Shown here: positions 16,013 to 26,535 of the stretch, in pieces
Numbering within the stretch: the first letter of the stretch is position 1
How the letters are laid out: every line of letters begins with the position of its first letter
NCBI GenBank assembly: GCA_016866215.1
Contig: VGNE01000042.1
Coordinates: 1-32,948, forward strand
Source: Chloroflexota bacterium
GTDB taxonomy: Bacteria; Chloroflexota; Anaerolineae; Anaerolineales; Villigracilaceae
Length of the DNA stretch: 32,948 nt
Direction of reading: 5' to 3'
Position numbers and translations under genes: made by a program
The notes under the pieces: model-generated
Seen by the model: the letters and a program-made list of their open reading frames with translations, nothing else
Databases searched by the model: none
Told to the model about the DNA's origin: nothing

Positions 16013-16705
16013 TCACTGATTACTGGACTCTTTCCCCTCATGCCTCGCTCTCAACCAGCCGTTCAAGCTATATTTCACTACGCGTTCATTGCCTTCGAAT
16101 AATTTTTTCAAATTGGGGCGCAGCGCCAGGATGAGCAAGACCTCTGCGCCAACGCCATACCAGACGTCGCTCCAGGGCAACAGTCCCTGCGAGGCGCGGA
16201 CGGCGAAGATGATGATGGCGAATAAGGCCACGGCCATCGTAGTCACCGAAGCGATGCCAAGTGTGAAGAAGGTCAACATGCCGAGCGGCAGGATGATCAG
16301 GATGGAGGCAGGCCAAAGCCCCATGGCGCCGCCGACGGAGGGCGCTCCGCCCGCGCCGCCGCGCAAGCGAATGAATTTTCCATTTTCATCACGCTCGGGC
16401 AAAAAGATCGAATGGTTATGTCCAAGGATGGCGGCCAGCGGGGCAAGCACATGCACCCAGTGATGATCGGGGGTGAGCCATTGTGCAATCCATACGGCTC
16501 CCGCGCCTTTCAGTATATCCAGTATGGCGGTTGCGATTCCCGCCCAAAACCCTGCAGCGCGCATAGCGTTCGTTCCGCCCGTCCTGCCGCTTTCCACCTC
16601 GCGAATATCTTTTCCTGTTTTCAATTTAACGATCAACAATCCAAATGGGATCGAGCCAAATACATACGCCAAAAGGATAATCCCAAGGTTGATTACAGTT
16701 TGCAT
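16013..16705 (-). CDS. plsY: PlsY-like acyl-phosphate:glycerol-3-phosphate acyltransferase
   Basis: 230 residues; the ATG at 16705 follows GGAGGAG (16711-16717) with 5-nt spacing. Several membrane helices alternate with conserved loops. Motif 1 is GSIPFGLL. Motif 2 is SGRTGGTNAMR (usual SGNxGATN). Motif 3 is LRGGAGGAPSVGG, where most PlsY have FKGGKGVAT. PlsY makes lysophosphatidic acid from acyl-phosphate, the first membrane step of phospholipid synthesis. The changed lysine in motif 3 and a ~15-residue insert before it (PERDENGKFIR) are unusual, so activity is likely but not certain. The partner plsX is not in the window. Confidence 0.85.
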   Translation of the reverse strand: MQTVINLGIILLAYVFGSIPFGLLIVKLKTGKDIREVESGRTGGTNAMRAAGFWAGIATAILDILKGAGAVWIAQWLTPDHHWVHVLAPLAAILGHNHSIFLPERDENGKFIRLRGGAGGAPSVGGAMGLWPASILIILPLGMLTFFTLGIASVTTMAVALFAIIIFAVRASQGLLPWSDVWYGVGAEVLLILALRPNLKKLFEGNERVVKYSLNGWLRARHEGKESSNQ

Positions 16706-16836
16706 CAAAACTCCTCCGGTAGATTACGTCATTACAATTCCTGATGGCCGGGTCGGTCGAAACCAGCGCACCTGTTCGAGCCTTGTAATGATGAAGTGTA
16801 GTCATAAAAACACAGAAACTTTAAGATGGTTGCTTG

Positions 16837-17235
16837 TTATACGACCTGCAAAGGCACTTCAAGAAAACCGCCATTTTCGATCCAAAAGCCGCGGGCGCGC
16901 CACCTACTGTCCACGCGGGCGAGGATGATGTGGATAACTGCATAGGCGGCCTCCGCGATATCGGTGGGCGAAACAGTTTCAGGTCCGGTTGGATGCGAGT
17001 GAAAGATGGCGAGCAAATCCATTTGATTGGATTCGATCCATTCAAAGGCATGCAACTGCTCAATCGGATCCATCACGTATCGCAACGGACTTTGGGCCTG
17101 ATTCGTCACCTCTAGCACTGCTTCCACTTTTGAATCGCGCCCTGCCAAAAGTCCGCATGATTCCAGAGGCGCATGCGAATCAACATAGGCGATCATCTTT
17201 TGAAGTTGTTCTTTTGAAAGGCGAAGGGTTTGCAT
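16837..17235 (-). CDS. Stand-alone JAMM/MPN+ metallopeptidase
   Basis: 132 residues from an ATG at 17235, 2 nt after the stop of the upstream gene (TAGCAATG), so translation is likely coupled; no Shine-Dalgarno is present. The full JAMM active site is visible: E25 (ESCGLL), H79 and H81 (HSHP), S89 and D92 (VSPTDI). Prokaryotic single-domain JAMM proteins cut C-terminal extensions from ubiquitin-like sulfur carriers (ThiS/MoaD type), or other isopeptide bonds. No such carrier gene is nearby, so the substrate is unknown. The enzyme is probably cytosolic. Confidence 0.9.
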   Translation of the reverse strand: MQTLRLSKEQLQKMIAYVDSHAPLESCGLLAGRDSKVEAVLEVTNQAQSPLRYVMDPIEQLHAFEWIESNQMDLLAIFHSHPTGPETVSPTDIAEAAYAVIHIILARVDSRWRARGFWIENGGFLEVPLQVV

Positions 17236-17237
17236 TG

Positions 17238-18050
17238 CTATAACAAAAACACAGTAGTCCATGCCAGTCCCACGATGATAGCTGGAGCAACCATTGCGCG
17301 GCGCCAGGGAATATTTTCTGCAAGGTCGACAGATAACAACGTCAGCGCATAAAACGGGCCTGTGAGCGCGAGTCCGAATTGAATGGGGGTAAGAGGCCAG
17401 TAATGCAAACCTGCGCTGATCTGCGCGCAAATCAAGCCGATGCCGATTGCCCAGGGAAAATCCCAACGATCTGTGCCGTCAAGATGCAGGGTGCGAAGAC
17501 AGATCAATCCTGCAAACAGAAAGACCGCCGGAACCAACACGAACATGCGCGCGCCTGAAAACCGAAGCGAGGTGGCAAGGATGAGGAAGAGGGCATAAGC
17601 CAGCGCCGTGAGTCCCGCGCGTGCCAGCGCATAAGTCGGTGTGGATGGATCAACGGTGATATATTCCGCCATAAAAACAGCCACGAGCAAAACTGAGCCG
17701 AATGCAAATCCCACCCACCATAACCTGCCGTCTGGAAGGAGAGCCAGCAGCGCGCCGATCACATAAGTTGTGATCGTGGGGAGCATTAGATGCTCAAAGG
17801 TTGTTTTTTTCTCAAGTGTGGGATGGTTGCGGATCAGCCAGTCCATCCCTGCGGCTGTCAACGCTGCGGCGAGAAGGGTCATGAATGTGCCAAGTGTGAG
17901 CGGCAAGGCATAATAGAAACCGGGCAAGGAAAGGGTCAAAGTCAGGCGGGGGGATTGGATGAGTCTGGTCAGCGCAAAAGTCAGTAAAACAGACGCGATC
18001 AAAACACCAATACGATCTGCAGAAGGCAGGCTGGAACGGTTCGCTTGCAT
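17238..18050 (-). CDS. DUF5656-like polytopic membrane protein
   Basis: 270 residues with about eight hydrophobic helices and short loops (first at about 15-32). I recognise a likeness to the DUF5656 family of Chloroflexota but no functional motif. The ATG at 18050 is preferred over 18077 because a TACAAT box lies only 6 nt upstream (18062-18057), suggesting a leaderless message; there is no ribosome site. It is coupled to the JAMM peptidase behind it, and the two may work together, though how is unknown. Confidence 0.75.
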   Translation of the reverse strand: MQANRSSLPSADRIGVLIASVLLTFALTRLIQSPRLTLTLSLPGFYYALPLTLGTFMTLLAAALTAAGMDWLIRNHPTLEKKTTFEHLMLPTITTYVIGALLALLPDGRLWWVGFAFGSVLLVAVFMAEYITVDPSTPTYALARAGLTALAYALFLILATSLRFSGARMFVLVPAVFLFAGLICLRTLHLDGTDRWDFPWAIGIGLICAQISAGLHYWPLTPIQFGLALTGPFYALTLLSVDLAENIPWRRAMVAPAIIVGLAWTTVFLL

Positions 18051-18056
18051 GAAAAG

Positions 18057-18103
18057 ATTGTACCTGCGCGGGCGCATGAACGCAAGCAGGGGTATGGTAA
18101 AAT
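18057..18103. promoter_or_regulatory. Divergent leaderless promoters
   Basis: Minus strand: TACAAT at 18062-18057, 6 nt before the ATG of the 18050 gene, with a weak TTGCGT 17 nt further up (18085-18080). Plus strand: an extended -10, TGGTAAAAT, at 18095-18103, 9 nt before the ATG at 18113. Neither gene has a Shine-Dalgarno, so both messages probably start at or near the AUG. Confidence 0.6.
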
Positions 18104-18112
18104 CAAAACGTT

Positions 18113-19105
18113 ATGGAAGTTTCACGAATAGAAAATCTCCCACCGCCGCCAGGTATTATTAATTCCATCAAAGCAGGCTTTGACATAATCGCTTCTCACA
18201 TGACTGCGATTCTGATACCGCTCTTGTTAAACCTGTTCTTCTGGCTTGGTCCACGCCTGCGAATGGACACGCTCTTCAACTCGATCAAAAACGATGTGGT
18301 CATGATCTGGCAAAGAGGCGGGGTGCCAGCACAGGATATTCAAGGTTTTCTGGATTTGTACGAACGTACAATTCCACACATTAATCTGTTCTGGATCTTA
18401 CGGACGCTACCGATCGGGATTTCAAGCCTGCTCCTGCCTCAGGAGTCATCTGCCACCCCATTGGGTGTGCCCACCATTTTGCAGGTCAGTGGTTTAAGCC
18501 TGCCTGCCTGGATCTTCCTGCTCACATTGCTCGGCTGGATCGGCGGCGGACTTTACTTCCGCAGTGTGGCATGGATTGCAATTCCGGCCACAGACCAAAC
18601 TGGCATACGCTCTTCCAGCGCCATCTTGCAGACTATTCTTATTTCCATATTTTGCATACTGTTTTTGATCATGGTCGGTTTTCCGCTTTTCACAATACTG
18701 TTTTTGGTGCTTCAGTGGAACGCATTTCTTGCAAACTTATTCGTTTTGTTTCTCAGCCTGGCCTCCATGTGGTTGATCGTACCTATATTTTTTTGGCCGC
18801 ATGGGGTTTTCGTGAAGAAACAAAATGTCATCACATCCATCCTTAGCAGTATCCAACTGACCCGCTTTACACTTCCCACAAGCAGTATGTTCGTGCTGGC
18901 GTTTTTTCTGCTTTCCTTTGGTTTGAACTATTTGTGGAACATTCCCCCGGAAGATTCGTGGATGACCCTGATAGGCATTTTTGGTCATTCTTTTGTCACA
19001 ACGGCCTTACTGGCCGGCAGTTTCATTTATTATCGCGATATGAGCGTCTGGCTGCAAAGCGTGATCGAAAAATTGCGCCCGAACAATGCGGTCAAACAGG
19101 CTTAA
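18113..19105 (+). CDS. Unknown polytopic membrane protein
   Basis: 330 residues. About six membrane helices are visible (around 33-50, 120-145, 160-180, 190-230, 260-280, 285-310). A soluble loop between helices 1 and 2 (about 55-95) holds NDVVMIWQRGGVPAQDI. No family or motif is recognised. The start lacks a ribosome site but has an extended -10 nine nt upstream. It ends 121 nt before gyrB and could contribute transcription to it. Confidence 0.7.
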   Translation: MEVSRIENLPPPPGIINSIKAGFDIIASHMTAILIPLLLNLFFWLGPRLRMDTLFNSIKNDVVMIWQRGGVPAQDIQGFLDLYERTIPHINLFWILRTLPIGISSLLLPQESSATPLGVPTILQVSGLSLPAWIFLLTLLGWIGGGLYFRSVAWIAIPATDQTGIRSSSAILQTILISIFCILFLIMVGFPLFTILFLVLQWNAFLANLFVLFLSLASMWLIVPIFFWPHGVFVKKQNVITSILSSIQLTRFTLPTSSMFVLAFFLLSFGLNYLWNIPPEDSWMTLIGIFGHSFVTTALLAGSFIYYRDMSVWLQSVIEKLRPNNAVKQA

Positions 19106-19184
19106 CTGGATAGAATCAGGACTTACGCAAAACACTACGTAGAGGTACGTTCTCTAAAGGGCCGCTTGCAAAATCAGCGTTTGA

Positions 19185-21155
<1,971 letters not shown>

Positions 21156-21176
21156 TCAATAATTTTTTCGACCTTG

Positions 21177-21210
21177 AGAGATTACGGGATCCCGTAGTCT
21201 CTCTTTTTTT
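21177..21210 (+). terminator. Rho-independent terminator after gyrB
   Basis: AGAGATTACGGGA and TCCCGTAGTCTCT form a 13-bp stem (one G-T pair) with no unpaired loop beyond the GGATCC turn, then C and seven T. Confidence 0.9.
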
Positions 21211-21278
21211 GACCTTACTTCTTTGTCATGAAAGTACCATGCACCGATGGTGGGGTTGTAGTGTAAAATCCTGACATT

Positions 21279-24200
21279 ATGACCGCACAAAGCATACAGC
21301 CTGTCGCGCAGGTTGGCTTTCAACGCAGGACATCCTTGATCAGCCAGTTTCTTCAGTGGGTGGTCCTCGCGTATCAGGTCATTGCAGTGCTGATCTTTTT
21401 AGGCGGCTTGTTTCTGGCGAACCGCTGGCTGCAACAGCCTTTCATCGGCGCGTTTTACGAACACACGCTGGTTTTCAACGGCAGCGGACCAGATCAAACT
21501 GACCCTGCATGGGTTTTATCTAGCAAAGTTGAAGCCGGCGATCAGTTGATTGCGGTTAATAATATGCCTGTGCGCAGCTCGGCTGAAGTCCATGATATTT
21601 TGCAGGGACGTTTCCCCGGCGAGGAAATAACAGCAACAGTGCTTTTAACGAGCGGGGAAGAACGTACATTCGAGATTACTTTATATTCCTTTCCTTCCTC
21701 CAGCCGAACAGTATATTTTATTGTGCCTTCTCTTTTAGGTGCCATATTCCTGGCCGTCAGTTTATGGATCTTTGGTTTTCGCCGCAATGAGCCTGCCGGG
21801 CGCGCCTTTTCTTTATTTACATCCTCGCTTGCCATCATCACAGGCGTATATTTCAACCTGATCACTACGCACGAATTCACGGTCATTTGGACATTGGCGT
21901 GCGGGCTTGCTGGCGGAGCATTGATCAACCTCGCACTTGTTTTCCCTATTGAGCCTCGTGTTGTCTTCAATCGTCCCTACCTGCGCTGGGGCGGACTACT
22001 CGCCGGGCTGATTCTGGCCATATATTCCTTCACCACACTTTATGATTTTAGTCAGCCAACCGCCTACATCCACAGTTGGCAATCTATTTATGGTCTAATT
22101 GCAATTGGTATTTTATTTTACATCTGCATCAATCTTTATCATGCAGTTTATGCTCAATCTCCCGTGGTAAAGACCCAGGCACGCGCCATTCTGATCGGCA
22201 CGCTTTTTGCATTTGTTCCTGTCTTCATCTGGCTTGGAATTAGCTTCAACAAACCGGCCATTTTTTCGCCCTATTTGTTCCTGTCACTCGAGTTGTTTAC
22301 TGTGGTGATTGGCTATACCATTTTACGTTTTCGATTCCTCCGCACGGATGATATCGTCCGGCGCGGATTCATGTATGTCCTGCTTACCGTAGTTGTCATG
22401 CTCGGATATGCCTTGCTGGTTACAGGCGTGGGATTGCTCTTCAATAATTCCATGCCGGCAAACAATTCGTATCTGGTGGGAGCATATATCTTTTTTATCG
22501 CCATTTTGCTTGAGCCGTTGCGCTCGCGCTTGCAAAGTCTGGTGGATATGATCTTCTTCCGTGGTGAGCGGGCTTTTGTAGAACAATTGGAAGATTTTTC
22601 CCGCCGGCTCACCACTGCACTGGACCTCAACTCGCTGGGTGTAATCCTGCGGGAACAGATCGCCTCCACACTGACCCCGAGCCGGATCCATGTTTATACC
22701 TACGATTCACTTAACGACGTTTTCTCCGCCCTGCCCGGGTCTGACCACCGTGCCACAAGTGACATCCGTTTTAATGCCACTGGACCTTTTCCGCGTTTCT
22801 TTGAAACCGAACGATTGCCATTGTATTTGGATAATACTGCCGCCCTGCCAGAAGCCTTGCAATCCGAGCAATCACGCCTTGCATTGCTTGGCGCGCGTTT
22901 GTTTATTGTGTTACCCGGCAAGGAACGTTTAAATGGATGGTTGGCCTTAGGACCGCGATTATCCGGTCAACCATATGCGCCGCGTGATTTGAGATTCCTT
23001 GAAAACATCTGCGACCAGGCCTCCATTGCAATTGAACGGGTGCAAACTGTGGCGCATCTTGAGCGTCGAATTCTGGAAATGAATGCGCTTACCCGCGTCG
23101 CTCAAGGCGTGAACGTGACCCTGACCTTCGATGATGTTCTCGAACTAATTTTTGCCCAAACCGCTCAGATCATACCCACCTCGCATTTTCACATCACGCT
23201 GTATCACAAGGATGGTGACTATTACTACTACGGCTTTTGTGTTGAGAATAATGAACGAATTCAAGAACGTGAGAACCTGCCTTTTTCGATGAATACCGGG
23301 CTCGGCCCGGAGGTGATCCGCAAGAGTCGCCCGATTATTACACAGGATTACGTCCGTGAATGTCAGGCGCGCAATCATATCCCTGCATTGAAAAACACCT
23401 TTGCCTGGATGGGCGTGCCGCTTAATGCAGGCGCTGAAACCATCGGATCCTTGGCAGTGGGTAGCCGTGATGGCGCGATTACCTATACACACGGTCAGCT
23501 TGAACTTTTGCAGGCTATAGCAGATCAAACTGCCGGAGCCATCGTAAAAGCGCGCCTGTTGGAGGAGACGCAGCAGCGCGCTCGCCAGCTCTCCACCTTG
23601 AATGAGATTGCCCGTCAATTGACATCCACGCTTGAGTTGGGCCCCTTGTTGCAAAACATCCTCGAAAATGCTGTGGGGATCTTAAAATGTGAAGCGGGCA
23701 GTTTGGTTTTGGTGGATGACCAAACCGGCGAGCTTGTATTCAGAGTCACGGATGGACCGTTGCCTTCAAACCTGATCGGTCACCGTCTGCCGCCTGGTGC
23801 GGGTATAGTTGGGCGCGCTGTGGAAACACGCAGTCCGGTCATCGAAAACAAAGACCCGCCGCCCTTAAATAGATTCAAGGGTGTTGACCAACAGGCAGGG
23901 TTTGTCAGCCGTTCATTGATGGCTGTGCCTCTTCAAGTTAAAGACCAAGTCATTGGCGCGATTGAAGTGATCAACCCCAAAGATGGTCTTCCATTTGTAT
24001 ATGATGACCAGATCCTGCTGACCGCTTTTGTAGGCCAGGCCGCAGTTGCCATTGAAAATGCGCGTCTATATGCGCTCACAGACCAGAAACTGGCGGCCCG
24101 CGTGGAAGAACTCTCGGTCATGCAACGGATTGACCGTGAATTGAATGCCAGCCTTGAAATGGACCGCGCCATGCGCATCACATTGGATTGGGCATTAAGA

Positions 24201-25295
24201 CAATCCGGCGCTGAAGCGGGTTTGATCGGTATGCTGGAAGGGGAAAAACTGCGCGTCATGTCACATCAGGGGTTTGATAAGCAGATGGCAAATCTCCCGG
24301 ATGGAATGTTGAAAGTGAAACTGCCCGCCATGGCCCTCGCGGTGGAAACGGGGCAGCCGCAAAAAATGGCGTTTGTCGCAAAAAAAGATAAATTCCTTGT
24401 CAATTCACATGCTCAAATGGTAATTCCAATTCGTCGCGAAAAGGCTGTGATTGGTCTGCTCTATTTGGAAAGCAGGAACGATACGCAAGGGGATATCGAT
24501 TTCCTTACCCGCCTCACCGATCATGCCGCCATCGCCATTTCCAATGCGCAATTGTATGGCGAAGTTCAACGCGCCAACCTTGCCAAAAGCGACTTCGTCT
24601 CATTTGTCGCGCACGAATTAAAGAACCCAATGACCTCCATTAAAGGATATACAGAACTTCTGGCTGGCGGCGCAGTCGGGCAGATCAATGAAATGCAGAC
24701 CAATTTCCTGCAAACCATTAAATCCAATGTCGAACGCATGTCCACATTGGTGTCTGACCTTAACGATAATTCCAAGATCGAGGCTGGGCGTTTACTGCTT
24801 GAATATAAAGCCACTCAGGCCGCAGACATGGTGGAGGAAGTTGTCCGCACCATAAAGCGCCAGATCGAAGACAAAAAACAAACTCTCGAAATTGTCACCC
24901 CCCCAAATCTGCCTCGCATGTGGGCAGACCGGATCCGCGTGGGGCAGGTGCTCACGAATCTACTGAGCAACGCACACAAATACACCTCTGAAGGCGGCAT
25001 CCTTCAAGTGGGGGTGGAGGAAACTGCAAACCAATGGGATGCCGAAGGCGCTCCACGTGTCATCCACCTGTGGGTAAAGGATAACGGTATCGGCTTGAAG
25101 ATGGAAGATCAGCAAAAAATGTTCCAGAAGTTTTTCCGTTCTGATGACCCCAAAGCGCGTGAAGTGCCCGGAACAGGACTCGGTTTGAACATCACCAAGA
25201 GTCTGGTTGAAATGCAGGGCGGGCGTATCTGGTTTGAAAGTGAGTATCGTATCGGTACAATTTTCCATTTCACGATCCCGGTTGCCGAAGAGTAG
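21279..25295 (+). CDS. Multi-GAF hybrid-input sensor histidine kinase with PDZ and multi-TM region
   Basis: 1338 residues. Order: TM helix (about 24-44); PDZ-like extracytoplasmic domain (about 70-135, GDQLIAVNNMPV); about eight to nine membrane helices (about 140-425); then four GAF domains (about 432-595, 597-765, 768-938, 941-1100). The HisKA domain follows with phospho-acceptor H1112 in FVAHELKNP. The HATPase has an N box (NLLSNAHKYT, about 1230), G1 (VKDNGIGL) and G2 (GTGLGLNITKSLVEMQGG). There is no receiver domain and no response regulator in the window, so its target is unknown. The start has no ribosome site but a TAAAAT box 9 nt upstream (21264-21269). It is followed after 9 nt by the FIST protein. 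Confidence 0.92.
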   Translation: MTAQSIQPVAQVGFQRRTSLISQFLQWVVLAYQVIAVLIFLGGLFLANRWLQQPFIGAFYEHTLVFNGSGPDQTDPAWVLSSKVEAGDQLIAVNNMPVRSSAEVHDILQGRFPGEEITATVLLTSGEERTFEITLYSFPSSSRTVYFIVPSLLGAIFLAVSLWIFGFRRNEPAGRAFSLFTSSLAIITGVYFNLITTHEFTVIWTLACGLAGGALINLALVFPIEPRVVFNRPYLRWGGLLAGLILAIYSFTTLYDFSQPTAYIHSWQSIYGLIAIGILFYICINLYHAVYAQSPVVKTQARAILIGTLFAFVPVFIWLGISFNKPAIFSPYLFLSLELFTVVIGYTILRFRFLRTDDIVRRGFMYVLLTVVVMLGYALLVTGVGLLFNNSMPANNSYLVGAYIFFIAILLEPLRSRLQSLVDMIFFRGERAFVEQLEDFSRRLTTALDLNSLGVILREQIASTLTPSRIHVYTYDSLNDVFSALPGSDHRATSDIRFNATGPFPRFFETERLPLYLDNTAALPEALQSEQSRLALLGARLFIVLPGKERLNGWLALGPRLSGQPYAPRDLRFLENICDQASIAIERVQTVAHLERRILEMNALTRVAQGVNVTLTFDDVLELIFAQTAQIIPTSHFHITLYHKDGDYYYYGFCVENNERIQERENLPFSMNTGLGPEVIRKSRPIITQDYVRECQARNHIPALKNTFAWMGVPLNAGAETIGSLAVGSRDGAITYTHGQLELLQAIADQTAGAIVKARLLEETQQRARQLSTLNEIARQLTSTLELGPLLQNILENAVGILKCEAGSLVLVDDQTGELVFRVTDGPLPSNLIGHRLPPGAGIVGRAVETRSPVIENKDPPPLNRFKGVDQQAGFVSRSLMAVPLQVKDQVIGAIEVINPKDGLPFVYDDQILLTAFVGQAAVAIENARLYALTDQKLAARVEELSVMQRIDRELNASLEMDRAMRITLDWALRQSGAEAGLIGMLEGEKLRVMSHQGFDKQMANLPDGMLKVKLPAMALAVETGQPQKMAFVAKKDKFLVNSHAQMVIPIRREKAVIGLLYLESRNDTQGDIDFLTRLTDHAAIAISNAQLYGEVQRANLAKSDFVSFVAHELKNPMTSIKGYTELLAGGAVGQINEMQTNFLQTIKSNVERMSTLVSDLNDNSKIEAGRLLLEYKATQAADMVEEVVRTIKRQIEDKKQTLEIVTPPNLPRMWADRIRVGQVLTNLLSNAHKYTSEGGILQVGVEETANQWDAEGAPRVIHLWVKDNGIGLKMEDQQKMFQKFFRSDDPKAREVPGTGLGLNITKSLVEMQGGRIWFESEYRIGTIFHFTIPVAEE

Positions 25296-25304
25296 CGAGG
25301 CGAT

Positions 25305-26462
25305 ATGACATTGTTTGCATCCGTAGGCTCTACACAAGCGCTGGATGGCCGTGAAGCCGGTTTACAAGCCGCACATCAGGCCTTGAATCAGTTGGGTGCA
25401 AACACGCCGGGCTTTGCCGTGGTGATTGCCTCTCATCAATACCAACCTCGTGAAGTTTTAAGCGGAGTCTCCAGTTTGTTGGGAGATACACCCATGATCG
25501 GTTTTAGTTCCCCTGCTGGACTCACGCATAGCGGGCATCATCCACATTCTGTCGTGGTGGCTTTGCTCAGTGGTGATTTCCAGGTGGATACGCTCTGGTT
25601 ACCGGGCTATGCACAGTCTGGGCGTGAAACCGCCTTAAAGATCGAGGAATATGCCGCGGCGCGGACTGAGCGTCAATCCGTCCTTTTCTTTGCAGATGGA
25701 TTTAATGGCGATGCCGAGCAGTTTTGCGGCGCGATCTCCTCCGCATTAAATATCACTGGAGGGCTTTCCAGCGGGGATTTGCAGACCGGCAATACGTATC
25801 AAATGACTGGGAATAAAAGTGACGGCAGCGCATTGGTGGCAGCCTTTTTACGCGGCAACCTGAAAATGGGAGTGGGTTCCGATCATGGCTGGAATCCGGT
25901 AGGCAGTCAATTCAGAGTCACAGGTTCTCGCGGCTTCTCGTTGCGCACGCTGGATGAGCATCCTGCCTCCGAAACTTACGCCGCCCTTTTTGGGTATCCC
26001 GCCCGTGATTGGGCATTCCCTCCTTTGAACTATCTTGTGCGTTTATATCCCATCGGATTTGAGCAGGGCGATGAGATGATTGTGCGCGCCCCGATCCGCG
26101 TGGAAGCAGATGGCAGTTTTAGTATGAACGCCGCCATTCGGGAAGGCTTTGATGCCTATTTACTGGTTGGAAACCGCGCCGGCTGCGAGAACGCCGCCAG
26201 ACATGCCACACAGCAAGCCCTCTTGCAACTTGGTGATTCGAAACCCGCCTTCGCGCTTGTGCTTGTAGATATTGCCTGGCAAATGCTGTTGAAAGCCCAG
26301 CCCGGGGCAGAGATTGCCGCCGTACAGGAAATTCTGGGAGAAAATATTCCCATTGCTGGCGGTTATACATTAGGGCAGGTTGTCTCAAAAAATGGAGCAG
26401 CCCCAAAGTTCTTAAATCAACATATCGTGGTTGTCGCATTTGGGGAAACGAGCCAGAGCTAA
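25305..26462 (+). CDS. FIST domain sensor protein
   Basis: 385 residues; CGAGG at 25296-25300 precedes the ATG. It has an N-terminal FIST domain (about 30-215, with ITGGLSSGD and GSALVAAFLRGN) and a C-terminal FIST_C domain (about 225-370, ending IPIAGGYTLGQ). No membrane helix or output domain is present. FIST domains are thought to bind small ligands such as amino acids and usually occur beside or within signalling proteins. The 9-nt gap to the histidine kinase indicates one transcript, so it probably supplies a ligand input to that kinase. Confidence 0.92.
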   Translation: MTLFASVGSTQALDGREAGLQAAHQALNQLGANTPGFAVVIASHQYQPREVLSGVSSLLGDTPMIGFSSPAGLTHSGHHPHSVVVALLSGDFQVDTLWLPGYAQSGRETALKIEEYAAARTERQSVLFFADGFNGDAEQFCGAISSALNITGGLSSGDLQTGNTYQMTGNKSDGSALVAAFLRGNLKMGVGSDHGWNPVGSQFRVTGSRGFSLRTLDEHPASETYAALFGYPARDWAFPPLNYLVRLYPIGFEQGDEMIVRAPIRVEADGSFSMNAAIREGFDAYLLVGNRAGCENAARHATQQALLQLGDSKPAFALVLVDIAWQMLLKAQPGAEIAAVQEILGENIPIAGGYTLGQVVSKNGAAPKFLNQHIVVVAFGETSQS

Positions 26463-26482
26463 ATACATGATGATAAAAAAAT

Positions 26483-26517
26483 GAAGCCCGCCTCAACAGA
26501 GTCGGGCTTCGTTTTTT
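26483..26517. terminator. Bidirectional terminator between FIST gene and trpB2
   Basis: GAAGCCCG and CGGGCTTC form an 8-bp stem with a 12-nt loop. T-runs follow on both strands (GTTTTTT to the right; ATTTTTTTAT read on the minus strand), serving both convergent genes. Confidence 0.88.
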
Positions 26518-26535
26518 AATTTTGAGTGTGGATGA

